DNA of 64,000 nt, from contig NZ_JALOBS010000019.1 of the NCBI RefSeq assembly GCF_023228165.1, positions 46,008-110,007 on the forward strand, read 5' to 3'. Source of the stretch: Methylomonas sp. GTDB taxonomy: Bacteria; Pseudomonadota; Gammaproteobacteria; Methylococcales; Methylomonadaceae. The position numbers and the translations under genes were made by a program. Shown one piece after another: positions 27,235-35,735 of this stretch (within the stretch, counting starts at the first letter, position 1; every line of letters starts with the position of its first letter). The notes beneath the pieces were generated by a model. That model was not told the DNA's origin. It searched no databases and saw only the letters and a list, made by a program, of their open reading frames with translations.

Positions 27235-28725
27235 ATGTACGAACATCTGGAAACCGCTCAAAACCCCGCCAACCTGAAGCGGGTGGTGGTCGACCCGGTA
27301 TCCCGCGTCGAAGGCCACGGCAAAGTCACTTTATTATTGGACGAAAACAACAAAGTGCAGCAGGCACGCCTGCATATCGTCGAATTTCGCGGCTTTGAGA
27401 AATTCATCCAGGGCCGCCCTTACTGGGAATTACCGGTACTGGTGCAACGCTTGTGCGGCATTTGCCCGGTCAGCCACCATTTGGCCGCGGCAAAGGCCAT
27501 CGACCAATTGGTCGGCATCGACCCTGAAAACCTGCCACCGGCCGCGGACAAGCTAAGACGCTTACTGCATTTTGGCCAAGTACTGCAATCACACGCGCTG
27601 CACTTTTTCCATCTTTCCAGCCCGGATTTACTGTACGGCTTCGAGAGCGACATCAGCAAGCGCAATGTCATTGCCGTGCTGGGTGATTATCCCGACATCG
27701 GCCTGCAAGGCGTCAAGTTGCGCAAATACGGCCAGGAAGTGATCCGCATGGTATCCGGCAAGCGGGTGCACGGTACCGGCGCCATTGCCGGCGGCATGAA
27801 CAAAGCTTTAAGCAAGGAAGAACGCGATTATCTCTTGCAAGACGTCGATCAAATTATCGCCTGGGCGGACGCTTCGGTCGCCTTGATCAAAAAAGTCCAT
27901 ACGGCCAATCTGCCGTATTACGACGATTTTGCCACCATACGCAGTAATTATCTCGGCTTGGTCAAGCCCAATGGGGCGCTGGAACTCTACCACGGTGGCA
28001 TCCGGGCTAAAAACGACCTGGGCGAAACCCTGGTGGATCATTTCGACTATTGCAACTACAACGATCTGATTCACGAAGAAGTGCGCTCGTGGAGCTATAT
28101 GAAATTCCCTTATCTGACCTCAATCGGCAAAGCGAATGGCTGGTACCGGGTCGGCCCATTGGCACGGGTGAATAATTGCGATCTTATCGACACCCCCTTG
28201 GCGGAAACCGCTAGAGTCGATTTCAAGCAACACAGTCCTGAAGCCATGGTACATAGTACGCTGGCTTTCCATTGGGCCCGTCTGATCGAATTGTTGCATT
28301 GCGCGGAAAGCATTAAAACCTTGCTGCACGACCCCGACATCATGAGCGCCGATTTGGTGGCCAAAGGCGAAAAACGTTACGAGGGCATAGGCGTTATCGA
28401 AGCCCCGCGCGGCACCTTGTTCCACCATTACCAAGTCGACGACAACGACATCGTCACTAAAGCCAACCTGATCGTCTCCACCACCAGCAACAACATGGGC
28501 ATGAACGAGTCCGTGCGACAAGTGGCGGCGGAATATTTGTCCGGCCAGGAATTGACCGAACCGCTACTGAACAATCTGGAAGTGGCGATTCGGGCCTATG
28601 ACCCGTGCCTGTCTTGCGCGACTCATGCGGTCGGCAAAATGCCGTTGCAACTGGAATTGATCGATGCTCAAGGCGATATGATCGATCGTCTGGTGCGCCA
28701 CAGCGACGGCAGTTTCGAACATTAA
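27235..28725 (+). CDS. hoxH: NAD-reducing hydrogenase large subunit HoxH
   Basis: Catalytic [NiFe] subunit. All four nickel-ligand cysteines are present: RLCGICPVSHH (C74, C77) and DPCLSCATH (C458, C461). The proprotein should be cut after H464, releasing a 32-residue tail that ends DGSFEH; this is the job of the adjacent HoxW. The N-terminus DPVSRVEGHGKV is the family L1 motif. Length is 496 residues. An AAGGA ribosome site precedes the ATG. Confidence 0.97.
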   Translation: MYEHLETAQNPANLKRVVVDPVSRVEGHGKVTLLLDENNKVQQARLHIVEFRGFEKFIQGRPYWELPVLVQRLCGICPVSHHLAAAKAIDQLVGIDPENLPPAADKLRRLLHFGQVLQSHALHFFHLSSPDLLYGFESDISKRNVIAVLGDYPDIGLQGVKLRKYGQEVIRMVSGKRVHGTGAIAGGMNKALSKEERDYLLQDVDQIIAWADASVALIKKVHTANLPYYDDFATIRSNYLGLVKPNGALELYHGGIRAKNDLGETLVDHFDYCNYNDLIHEEVRSWSYMKFPYLTSIGKANGWYRVGPLARVNNCDLIDTPLAETARVDFKQHSPEAMVHSTLAFHWARLIELLHCAESIKTLLHDPDIMSADLVAKGEKRYEGIGVIEAPRGTLFHHYQVDDNDIVTKANLIVSTTSNNMGMNESVRQVAAEYLSGQELTEPLLNNLEVAIRAYDPCLSCATHAVGKMPLQLELIDAQGDMIDRLVRHSDGSFEH

Positions 28726-28732
28726 TCAAGGC

Positions 28733-29242
28733 ATGAAGAAACCTATTCTGGTGTTCGGCTACGGCAATCTCAGCCGCGGCGACGACGCCGTCGGCCCGTT
28801 GCTGTTGACCCACCTGGAGCAGCATGCGGATTTAAGCCGCGTTGACTTATTGACCGATTTCCAACTGCAAATCGAGCATGCCTTGGATTTGCAAGACCGG
28901 GAATTGGTCATTTTTGTCGATGCGGCTGTCAGCGGCGATAGCCCGTTCGGGTTTAGCCGCCTTGCTGCCTGCCGGGACAATAGCTACACCAGCCACGCCA
29001 TGAGCCCGGCGGCGTTGCTGCAAGTGTTTGAAAGCGTGACGGGCGTAACATCTCCACCAAGCTTTTTATTGAGCATCAAAACCAGCTCCTTTGAATTGGG
29101 AGACGGACTAAGCGAAACCGCGCGGAACAATCTGCACGAGGCCTGCCGATTCGCTGAAGACCTGCTTGCACTGCCTGTTGTTGAGATGCTCGACGTCGTC
29201 CTCCCAACCGCCTGTCTGGTGAGCTCGGTCGGGCATGATTAA
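28733..29242 (+). CDS. hoxW: HoxH maturation endopeptidase
   Basis: Nickel-dependent protease of the HycI/HybD fold that removes the C-terminal extension of the hydrogenase large subunit. The 169 residues begin VFGYGNLSRGDDAVGP, with the metal-binding acidic residue of GDDAVG. IFVDAA and the SHAMSPAALL segment supply further ligand positions. Placement 7 bp after hoxH strongly supports the assignment. It ends the hox operon; no hyp genes are in the window. Confidence 0.9.
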   Translation: MKKPILVFGYGNLSRGDDAVGPLLLTHLEQHADLSRVDLLTDFQLQIEHALDLQDRELVIFVDAAVSGDSPFGFSRLAACRDNSYTSHAMSPAALLQVFESVTGVTSPPSFLLSIKTSSFELGDGLSETARNNLHEACRFAEDLLALPVVEMLDVVLPTACLVSSVGHD

Positions 29243-29328
29243 CTTATAAGCCGACATACGATGCGAAATCGGGCCGGAGCCGCCGGTTTACCAATCCTTT
29301 TGCACCGCAAAATCAACCGCGATACTCG

Positions 29329-29551
29329 GTGAGCGTTAGCATTTCACTCTGTCAACTTGCACTACTTCCCGTCTCCGCCGTTCATGCCCAAACCCTGGAC
29401 CAACAAATTAGCCTGCTCTTGGCGCAAGGCACCGGCCTCGAGTTTTGCCCGGCCTTGCGCACTGGGGCTGCCCGATAATTTTGGCCCGCAATTGCAAACG
29501 CTTGTCCCTTCAGCCGACCATATGAAATGTTCTCATCCAAAACCGGCATAG
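29329..29551 (+). pseudogene. Remnant of a secreted protein gene (frameshifted)
   Basis: Starting with the GTG at 29329, one frame encodes a signal-peptide-like segment (LALLPVSAVHA-QT, then LDQQISLLLAQGTG) and stops near 29484. A second frame continues with a compatible stretch (LPDNFGPQLQTL) before stopping at 29551. The two pieces read like the start of an exported protein split by a frameshift. No family is assigned with confidence. Confidence 0.3.
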
Positions 29552-29847
29552 CGATCCAGGCGCGCAAAAAACTCCACTTTGATATTGCCTGACAGCAAAA
29601 CTTGACAGTTTGAGTAATAAGCGTGCGACTCAACGAAAGTAGGTTCTATGAATAACACCAGGTACAAACACGATTAGTGTGTGGACAACAGGGTAGCTGA
29701 AATCAGGTTTCAGCAACCGCCAGCAGCAGGCTGCCGATGTTACGTTTAAATTACCGGCTTACGGCTGGTTTAGGCGTAGAATTCAGGGAAAGCTAGCGGC
29801 TTGAACCAAATAATATACACAGATTTTTGCCTTGGACAATTCACCCA
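29552..29847 (+). other. Non-coding stretch with hairpins upstream of the diguanylate cyclase
   Basis: No gene is seen. Three consecutive stem-loops can form about 60-170 bases before the cyclase start: GCTGAAA-TCAGG-TTTCAGC, GCAGC-AG-GCTGC and ACCGGC-TTAC-GGCTGGT. Together they could make a structured 5' leader. No known riboswitch consensus is recognised. Confidence 0.3.
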
Positions 29848-31023
29848 ATGAACCTAGACCTACGCACAATGATGGTGATGATCTCCGCGCTGAGCCTGTT
29901 GTTTTCCGGCCTGCTGGCACTGGTGGGACTTCATGCCGGCGATAGCCGCGGAGTGCGGCAGTGGACGCTTGGTAGCCTGTATTTCGGGTTAGGACTGGCT
30001 TTTTCCTATACCCAACTTGAACCTCCGGCTAATCCGTGGGCTCTGGTATTCGGCGCCTGCTTAACACTGACCGGGACTGGTTTTCAATTCAACGGCATTC
30101 AAGTATTCAAGACCGGAACATGTAATCGTTATATCCCCTGGTTACTGGCTGGGCTGGCGTTTTATCAGAACATCTGGTTTGCGGTTCTTCATCCCGACAT
30201 TCACGCCCGGGTTATCGCCAATTCAATTTTGTTTTTCTTAATCAATGCCGCCAGCGCTCGCGCCCTGTTCGTACCTGTAGAGCAACCGTTGCGTACAGCA
30301 TATTGGTTAACCGCTTCGTCGTTCGCGATCATCGCCATACTGTTTTTGGTCAGAGCAGTGCTCGTCTTTCTGTTACCCGTCAATAGCTATTGGCTGTATT
30401 CGCAGATACCGCTCAATCCAGCGACATTTTTTATAGGCAGTATGTCGCAAATGTCCATTGTGTTCGGGTTCGTATTGATGTTGAATTACCGGCAGGCCGC
30501 CAGCCATCAAAAACTGGCATCAACAGACGCCCTCACCGGCATCATGAATAGGCGCAGCCTGGAGCAGGAAGCTACCCGCTTGCTGGCCCGTTGTTCCCGC
30601 ACCGGGGAAACGCTTGCCGTCATGATGATAGATGTGGATCATTTCAAATCCATCAACGACCGTTATGGTCATCTGGTGGGAGATCAGGTTTTGAGGCATT
30701 TGACCGCTATCGCGGAAAATTCCATTCGTACCGGCGACTACCTAGCCCGTTACGGCGGCGAGGAATTTTGCATTTTGTTACCGGCCAGCCTCGAGAAAGA
30801 CGCCTGGATATTGGCCGACCGGCTACGGCAAATCTTTGCTAGCACGGCAATCGAATGCGGCGGCGAGGCGTTACGCAGCACTATCAGTATTGGTATCGCC
30901 GACTCGGTACACACCGAGCTAAAATTCAATTCGCTGATCGTCGCCGCGGATAAGGCCATGTACCGCGCCAAACAGGATGGCCGTAATCGGGTAATAAGCC
31001 ATTCAACCCATGCCTATGCTTAA
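29848..31023 (+). CDS. Membrane-bound diguanylate cyclase (GGDEF)
   Basis: Makes cyclic di-GMP from two GTP. The 391 residues have six or seven hydrophobic helices (about 1-215) as the sensor half. A complete GGDEF domain follows (about 225-390): DALTGIMNRRSLE, MMIDVDHFKSINDRYGH and the active site RYGGEEF. A product-inhibition I-site is present as RTGD five residues before GGEEF. The ATG at 29848 leads straight into the first helix, so I prefer it to a TTG at 29827. The signal it senses is unknown. Confidence 0.9.
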   Translation: MNLDLRTMMVMISALSLLFSGLLALVGLHAGDSRGVRQWTLGSLYFGLGLAFSYTQLEPPANPWALVFGACLTLTGTGFQFNGIQVFKTGTCNRYIPWLLAGLAFYQNIWFAVLHPDIHARVIANSILFFLINAASARALFVPVEQPLRTAYWLTASSFAIIAILFLVRAVLVFLLPVNSYWLYSQIPLNPATFFIGSMSQMSIVFGFVLMLNYRQAASHQKLASTDALTGIMNRRSLEQEATRLLARCSRTGETLAVMMIDVDHFKSINDRYGHLVGDQVLRHLTAIAENSIRTGDYLARYGGEEFCILLPASLEKDAWILADRLRQIFASTAIECGGEALRSTISIGIADSVHTELKFNSLIVAADKAMYRAKQDGRNRVISHSTHAYA

Positions 31024-31134
31024 CCGGTCCGTTTAGCACTATCGTGTTGAAAAAAGACTTCTGGTTAAATAGCCTCGTTTGATGCCAATCGACTGGTAAA
31101 CAGCCATCCTAATATCCAGCTGTCAAGTGCCCAC

Positions 31135-31173
31135 AAAAAAGGCCGACATGATAAAAATCATGCCGGCCTTTTT
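31135..31173. terminator. Bidirectional terminator between the cyclase and sodB
   Basis: AAAAAGGCCGACATGAT and ATCATGCCGGCCTTTTT pair with a single mismatch around a short A-rich loop. A-run and T-run flanks allow termination from both converging genes. Confidence 0.8.
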
Positions 31174-31189
31174 ATTCGTGACCGCCTAA

Positions 31190-31771
31190 TTACGCTTCGT
31201 AATTTGCGTTGGCGAATTCCCAGTTAACCAAGGACCAGAATGCTTCCAGGTATTTTGGACGGGCATTACGGAAATCGATGTAATATGCGTGCTCCCAAAC
31301 GTCGCAAGTCAAAATCGGTGTTTGACCGGCAGTCAGCGGACAACCCGCATTGCTGGTGCTAACCAGTTCCAGACTGCCGTTGGCATTTTTCACCAACCAC
31401 GCCCAACCGGAGCCGAAAGTGGTTACCGCGCATTTAGTGAACGCTTCTTTAAATGCGTCGAAAGAGCCGAAGGTTCTTTCAATTGCATTGGCCAAACCAC
31501 CTGTAGGCGCGCCGCCGCCGTTTGGAGATAAGCAATTCCAATAGAAAGTGTGATTCCAAATTTGCGCCGCATTGTTGAAAACACCGCCGGAGGATTTTTT
31601 GATTATATCTTCTAAAGACAGGCCTTCAAACTCAGTGCCAGGAACCAGATTATTCAGGTTGGTGACATAGGTTTGATGATGTTTGCCATAGTGATACTCG
31701 ATGGTTTCGGCTGAAATGTGCGGCGCCAGTGCGTCATTTGCGTATGGTAATGCAGGTAATTCGAAAGTCAT
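31190..31771 (-). CDS. sodB: Superoxide dismutase [Fe]
   Basis: Cytosolic dimeric superoxide dismutase. The 193 residues start MTFELPALPYANDALAPHIS. Metal ligands are visible in EYHYGKHH (first His), WNHTFYWN (second His) and DVWEHAYY (Asp and His). The sequence pattern FGSGWAWLV and the length fit iron rather than manganese enzymes. GGAG lies 7 nt before the ATG. No Fur box was identified with confidence. Confidence 0.95.
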   Translation of the reverse strand: MTFELPALPYANDALAPHISAETIEYHYGKHHQTYVTNLNNLVPGTEFEGLSLEDIIKKSSGGVFNNAAQIWNHTFYWNCLSPNGGGAPTGGLANAIERTFGSFDAFKEAFTKCAVTTFGSGWAWLVKNANGSLELVSTSNAGCPLTAGQTPILTCDVWEHAYYIDFRNARPKYLEAFWSLVNWEFANANYEA

Positions 31772-31891
31772 CTTTTTTCTCCAGATTGAGTGAACAGCAT
31801 GAGTTAGCGCTTGGAGCTAAGACCATAACACTAATAACCCAGTATTATAATAAAGAATTATCACAAATCACTACAAAATGGAGAAAAACCC

Positions 31892-32371
31892 ATGGCTTTA
31901 GAAGTAGAGCATAAGTTTCTGCTGGCGAACGACAGTTGGCGGGATGAAGCCGATCATGCAGTGCATTACAAACAAGGCTATCTCAGTGGCAGCCCTTTAA
32001 GTTCAGTAAGGGTACGGATTTCCGACAGCCACGCCTGGCTAAATATCAAAAGCGCCACCATAGGCACTTCCCGGCAAGAATTCGAATACGAAATACCACT
32101 GGCTGACGCGAATACCATTCTTGACGACCTATGCCACAAGCCACTGATAGAAAAAATACGCCACTTCGTGCATCACCAGGGTCATGTTTGGGAAATTGAT
32201 GAATTCAAGGGCGATAACGCCGGCTTGATTGTTGCCGAAGTCGAGTTATCGCAAATTGGCGAATCATTTGCAAAACCGGCCTGGATCGGCGCTGAAGTAA
32301 CGGACGATTTGCGCTACTACAACAACAATTTAACCAAAAACCCCTATAAGAATTGGCATAAAGAACAATAA
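31892..32371 (+). CDS. CYTH-domain triphosphatase
   Basis: Single-domain CYTH protein of 159 residues, likely a metal-dependent inorganic triphosphatase or related phosphohydrolase. The N-terminal signature ExExK is present (LEVEHKF). Basic and acidic residues alternate along the predicted tunnel strands: RVRIS, FEYEIP, KIRH, EIDEF and VAEVEL. GGAG (31880-31883) is 8 nt upstream of the ATG. It is divergent from sodB. The natural substrate cannot be told from sequence. Confidence 0.85.
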   Translation: MALEVEHKFLLANDSWRDEADHAVHYKQGYLSGSPLSSVRVRISDSHAWLNIKSATIGTSRQEFEYEIPLADANTILDDLCHKPLIEKIRHFVHHQGHVWEIDEFKGDNAGLIVAEVELSQIGESFAKPAWIGAEVTDDLRYYNNNLTKNPYKNWHKEQ

Positions 32372-32766
32372 TTTACATCAAGATTGCGCTTATGACTGCC
32401 GCGGACTGAGCGAGCCATCGCTCCGGCGGCGGCTTTGATCAAGCGATTCAATACATTATCGAATGCCGGCAGGCCATGCATGCTATCGGCGATGAAATTT
32501 TTTACCCGCTATTTTTATAACTACAGTCTATCAAGCTCTTCGGGTGTTTGTGTCTATTAGACCATTACACCTGGAAACAGCACAATTTCTCGAACAACCG
32601 TAGCGCTAGACCTACACCCATGGCTTCGAGTTGTTTCAGCAAGCCATAGCCCGTTTACCTATCGATTTTTAATCCTGCAGATTTGTTCTTCATGACATTC
32701 TTCACGGTTTATTTCCCCATAAAGGGTTACTCTTTTCCCTCGCGAACGAAATTGGAGGTTTGTGCC
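32372..32766. other. Gene-poor stretch
   Basis: About 395 bases with no convincing gene. A short frame near 32420-32520 (reading FDQAIQYIIECRQAM) could be a decayed coding fragment; there is no start or ribosome site for it. Confidence 0.4.
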
Positions 32767-33063
32767 ATGTACTCTGCAGCCATTGATAGAAATGCTTTAA
32801 GCGGTTTATTCGACAACCAAAAAAAACTAGACGATCTGTTTGATTCAATTTTCGATGATGATAATTACTTCATCAGCAGTTCGCCTTCATCGCAATCGGA
32901 GTCTACTTACTCAGCGTATTGCCCGAACCGTTCAATTCAGTCTAGTCAAAGCCGGGTCACAAAATCGCTTCTGGCGGTAAATAATCAACACCCTTACTTT
33001 TTCTTGCTGCCAATAGTGCTCGAAATTACAGTAATTTATTTTGCGGTAAGCAACTTCTTGTAA
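32767..33063 (+). CDS. Small protein with a C-terminal membrane helix
   Basis: Not recognised. The ATG at 32767 has GGAGG (32754-32758) 8 nt upstream, which supports a real 98-residue gene. The N-terminal two thirds are polar with an acidic patch (LDDLFDSIFDDDNYF) and a serine-rich stretch. The last 20 residues (about 77-97) form one hydrophobic helix, so the product may be tail-anchored. An upstream in-frame ATG at 32683 lacks such a site. Confidence 0.45.
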   Translation: MYSAAIDRNALSGLFDNQKKLDDLFDSIFDDDNYFISSSPSSQSESTYSAYCPNRSIQSSQSRVTKSLLAVNNQHPYFFLLPIVLEITVIYFAVSNFL

Positions 33064-33309
33064 TGCGTTTGCGCTGATTTGGAGAGGCTCTCCCAGGCCG
33101 CCCTGAAATAGGGACGATTAATCGGCAATGCCGTTAGCGGGTGATCAGGGAATTAAAAAATATTTAACCTGAACTTAGTCAGCCAACGCCTTGAATTTTT
33201 GAGATTCCTCTTCACGACGCAACAAGTTGTTGCTACGTATCGACTTGAATTTAAAATAGAAACTGGAAGAATGCTCCATCGTCAACAATATGGGTTCGAT
33301 GGAGTCAAC

Positions 33310-33459
33310 ATGAAAGTCTTATTAATACTGCTTACTTCGCTTTTTTCTATTGCTATTTTACTGGTTGCCGGCTTTCAGCTCATACGACTCCTTGTCAATA
33401 AGCCAACCGAAATGGCTGAGGAAGCTTGGCGCAGTTCTAAAATGCAAACTTTTCACTGA
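33310..33459 (+). CDS. Small single-helix membrane protein
   Basis: A 49-residue product starting MKVLLILLTSLFSIAILLVAG, with GGAG (33301-33304) 5 nt before the ATG. Residues 2-27 form a membrane helix, followed by a short charged tail. No family is recognised and no partner is evident. Size and ribosome site suggest it is translated. Confidence 0.45.
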   Translation: MKVLLILLTSLFSIAILLVAGFQLIRLLVNKPTEMAEEAWRSSKMQTFH

Positions 33460-33776
33460 TTTGCGGCGGCGATATAAGAACCCAAAGTTTTCAGCAGCAA
33501 GCCCTACCTAAGCGGGCAGCAGCTTGACTAAAATTTAGTCAAGCTAAGCCAGCCCTTTGTAGGTTGGAGCATTCCGCGGGTTTGTCACGGTCTAGTGATA
33601 AACTTATCCGGCGAAACTGAATTGTTTTGCAAAAAATCCGATTAGCCCGTCAAGGACGCTCTAGATAAGCGCAAGCTGGTTTACAGCCGCATCCTCTGCT
33701 TCCGAGCACTGTACAGCATCCTCCCCCATACAAAACAAGATATCAATAGCTGTAATAGGCGGCGTTTCGGAGAACA
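33460..33776. other. Gene-poor stretch with a perfect palindrome
   Basis: No gene seen in about 315 bases. It contains the 25-base perfect palindrome described separately at 33521-33545. Confidence 0.4.
33521..33545. repeat. Perfect 25-base palindrome
   Basis: AGCTTGACTAAA and TTTAGTCAAGCT form a perfect 12-bp inverted repeat around one central A. It lacks a T-run typical of a terminator and could be a protein-binding site or the hairpin end of a decayed element. Confidence 0.7.
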
Positions 33777-33962
33777 TTAAATTTGATACAGTTGGGAGTA
33801 ATTGCTGCGCACGGGGTTGTACCATTCCTTGAAATCGATCGGCAGCTCAAGCAACGGAGCAGTTATGCAATATTTCACGATGCCATCAACCGCAACATAC
33901 GGAAAGCGACCGACTCTGTTTTTGTCGATATCTTGATAGGCTAAAGTATTCGCGTTGTTCAT
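33777..33962 (-). CDS. Hypothetical 61-residue protein
   Basis: An open frame of 61 codons in a gene-poor stretch with plausible amino-acid composition (VGRFPYVAVDGIVKYC, LPIDFKEWYN). There is no clear ribosome site and no recognised family. It may be a fragment of a larger lost gene. Confidence 0.25.
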   Translation of the reverse strand: MNNANTLAYQDIDKNRVGRFPYVAVDGIVKYCITAPLLELPIDFKEWYNPVRSNYSQLYQI

Positions 33963-34266
33963 CAGTTACGTCATCAGTTGTGTACTTGCGGCAAATTCTA
34001 TAAATGGCCACTTAAAACGTGCTTAAGCTTTGATTAGGATCAGATTAGCAGTGCCACAAACCGTTCCGTGGTTTAACCAAGAGGTTATCAGCCTATACCA
34101 AGCCTGGAGCGCAAGCGGCTTTTCCTGGCGACACATTAATGACGAGCCTTCCAAGCTAGCTTAATACAGTCACCCAATTTGCCAAAGAAGCTGATTTGAA
34201 CTTTAGGCTTAAGCACGCCCTAATCAGTAGGGTTTATGTTAAGCCCGAAGCTTTGGGGGTGATTTT
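33963..34266. other. Gene-poor stretch bounded by inverted repeats
   Basis: No gene seen. An 11-base inverted repeat (CGTGCTTAAGC at 34018-34028, GCTTAAGCACG at 34207-34217) brackets about 180 bases upstream of the lipoprotein gene. Confidence 0.35.
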
Positions 34267-34596
34267 ATGAAAAAATTAATATTGAATAGCCTGGCAATAA
34301 GTTGTCTGACAATATTTATGCAAGGCTGCGTAGCATATGGTCCACCTCGATACTTGTCCGCATCAGCCGTCTATCCTGCTTATTCGCCTTATCCAGCCTA
34401 CGGCTACCCCTATTATGGCTATTCACCAAGGTATTATTCGCCCTCCATCGGCTTTAGCATCGCGCCGTCATTCAGATATGGCGGCAGATGGCAGGGTGGA
34501 GGTTGGGGTTATGGCCGAGGTTGGGGTTATGGTCGAGGCCGGCGTCACGGCGGCGGCTGGGGCCATCGAGGTGGCTGGGGACGCAGAAGACACTAG
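34267..34596 (+). CDS. Glycine/tyrosine-rich lipoprotein
   Basis: A 109-residue exported protein. The N-terminal signal ends in a lipobox-like MQGC (C21), suggesting lipidation and outer- or inner-membrane attachment. The mature part is low-complexity: a Pro-Tyr-rich stretch (about 35-60) followed by Gly-Trp-Arg repeats (GWGYGRG twice) and a basic, histidine-containing end. Such tails occur in surface or metal-exposed lipoproteins, but no function is known. A G-rich ribosome site precedes the ATG. Confidence 0.6.
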   Translation: MKKLILNSLAISCLTIFMQGCVAYGPPRYLSASAVYPAYSPYPAYGYPYYGYSPRYYSPSIGFSIAPSFRYGGRWQGGGWGYGRGWGYGRGRRHGGGWGHRGGWGRRRH

Positions 34597-34692
34597 CGAG
34601 ACCAGCATGCTCAATCGTTATGGCCTCTATGAGGGCATGAATTTAGGGCACTGGTAAGGTGAAGGTAGCTGGCTCGATTCGAGTGCAGGCAA

Positions 34693-35733
34693 TTACTTGA
34701 ACTTCGCCATACCCCCTATAACCTCCACCTTAATATTCTCACCGTCATTGGTTTCCAGCGCATCCCAACTTACTTTAATTTCCAGAATGCTCGGTAAAAT
34801 CGACTTAAAAGTCTCTACCAAGCGCGGTTCGAAATGACTGCCGCTACCTTCGTCCAAGGCTGCTAAGATCCGTTCAAGCGGCCAAGGCTCTTTGTAAGGG
34901 CGCTTCATGCTCAACGCATCGAAAACATCCGCTACCGCCACAATGCGCGCCGATTCAGGAATGGCGTCTCCGACAAGCCCATCGGGATAACCACTGCCGT
35001 TCCATTTTTCATGGTGGCGCAAAGCGATTTCGGCCGCCATCCGAAACACCGAGGCATCACTTTTGGCCAATATTTCACTACCCACCCGTGGATGTGTTTT
35101 CATGATGACCCATTCTTCGGCATCCAGCTGAGTGGGTTTGCGCAAAATAACATCCGGTATCGATAATTTGCCGGTATCGTGCATGGGAGCAGCAAGTTCA
35201 ATTAAGCGGCGGGCTTCTTCATCCCAACCTACAGCTTTAGCCAGCGCGCCGGCGTAAGCCGCCATACGCCATATATGCGCGCCTGTATCGGTATCTTTAA
35301 AATGCGCCGCCTCGCCCAGCATATAAATTGCTTCCCGGTAACTCTTTTCAATGTTCGACGCTCTCACCAACGACAAATGAGTGTTCACTCTGGCCTGGAC
35401 GATAACCGATGACACTGGCTTGGTAATGTAGTCGACCGCGCCAACCTGGAAACCTGCCGCTTCGTCGATTTCTTCATTCTTGCTGGTCACAAAGATAACG
35501 GGTATCGCTTCAGTGAGAGGATCCGCTTTCAGGATGCGACAGACCTGATAGCCGCTCATATCCGGCATCTGAATGTCCAGCAGAATAAGGCATGGTTGAT
35601 GCTTAATAACCGCCATCAGGGTTTCGGCACCGTTTCGCGCAAAGACCAGTTTATAACGGGGCGCCAGGATTTGCTGCATGGCTGCCAAATTAGCCGCCTC
35701 GTCATCAACGATAAGAATAGGCGCATGCGACAT
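34693..35733 (-). CDS. Response regulator with HD-GYP c-di-GMP phosphodiesterase domain
   Basis: Two-component regulator that should hydrolyse cyclic di-GMP. The 346 residues consist of a receiver domain (about 1-120, phosphoacceptor D53 in LLDIQMPD, K106 in the TKP motif) and an HD-GYP domain (about 140-310). The HD-GYP domain has HDTGK and HHEKWNGSGYPDGL intact. It starts 2 bp after the hybrid kinase gene on the same strand, so the kinase is its likely phosphodonor. Confidence 0.93.
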   Translation of the reverse strand: MSHAPILIVDDEAANLAAMQQILAPRYKLVFARNGAETLMAVIKHQPCLILLDIQMPDMSGYQVCRILKADPLTEAIPVIFVTSKNEEIDEAAGFQVGAVDYITKPVSSVIVQARVNTHLSLVRASNIEKSYREAIYMLGEAAHFKDTDTGAHIWRMAAYAGALAKAVGWDEEARRLIELAAPMHDTGKLSIPDVILRKPTQLDAEEWVIMKTHPRVGSEILAKSDASVFRMAAEIALRHHEKWNGSGYPDGLVGDAIPESARIVAVADVFDALSMKRPYKEPWPLERILAALDEGSGSHFEPRLVETFKSILPSILEIKVSWDALETNDGENIKVEVIGGMAKFK

Positions 35734-35735
35734 GG

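Noticed and set aside
29357..29551. Intact 64-residue gene
   Set aside because: Its first part has no ribosome site and its second part reads better as the continuation of a frameshifted secreted protein.
29690..29760. c-di-GMP (GEMM) riboswitch before the GGDEF gene
   Set aside because: The hairpins are there, but the conserved core around CGCAAAGCC and the GAAA tetraloop/receptor pattern is absent.
31840..31855. Divergent sodB/CYTH promoters from the TATTATAATA box
   Set aside because: The -10-like palindrome is good on both strands, but no acceptable -35 box lies at 16-18 bp on either side.
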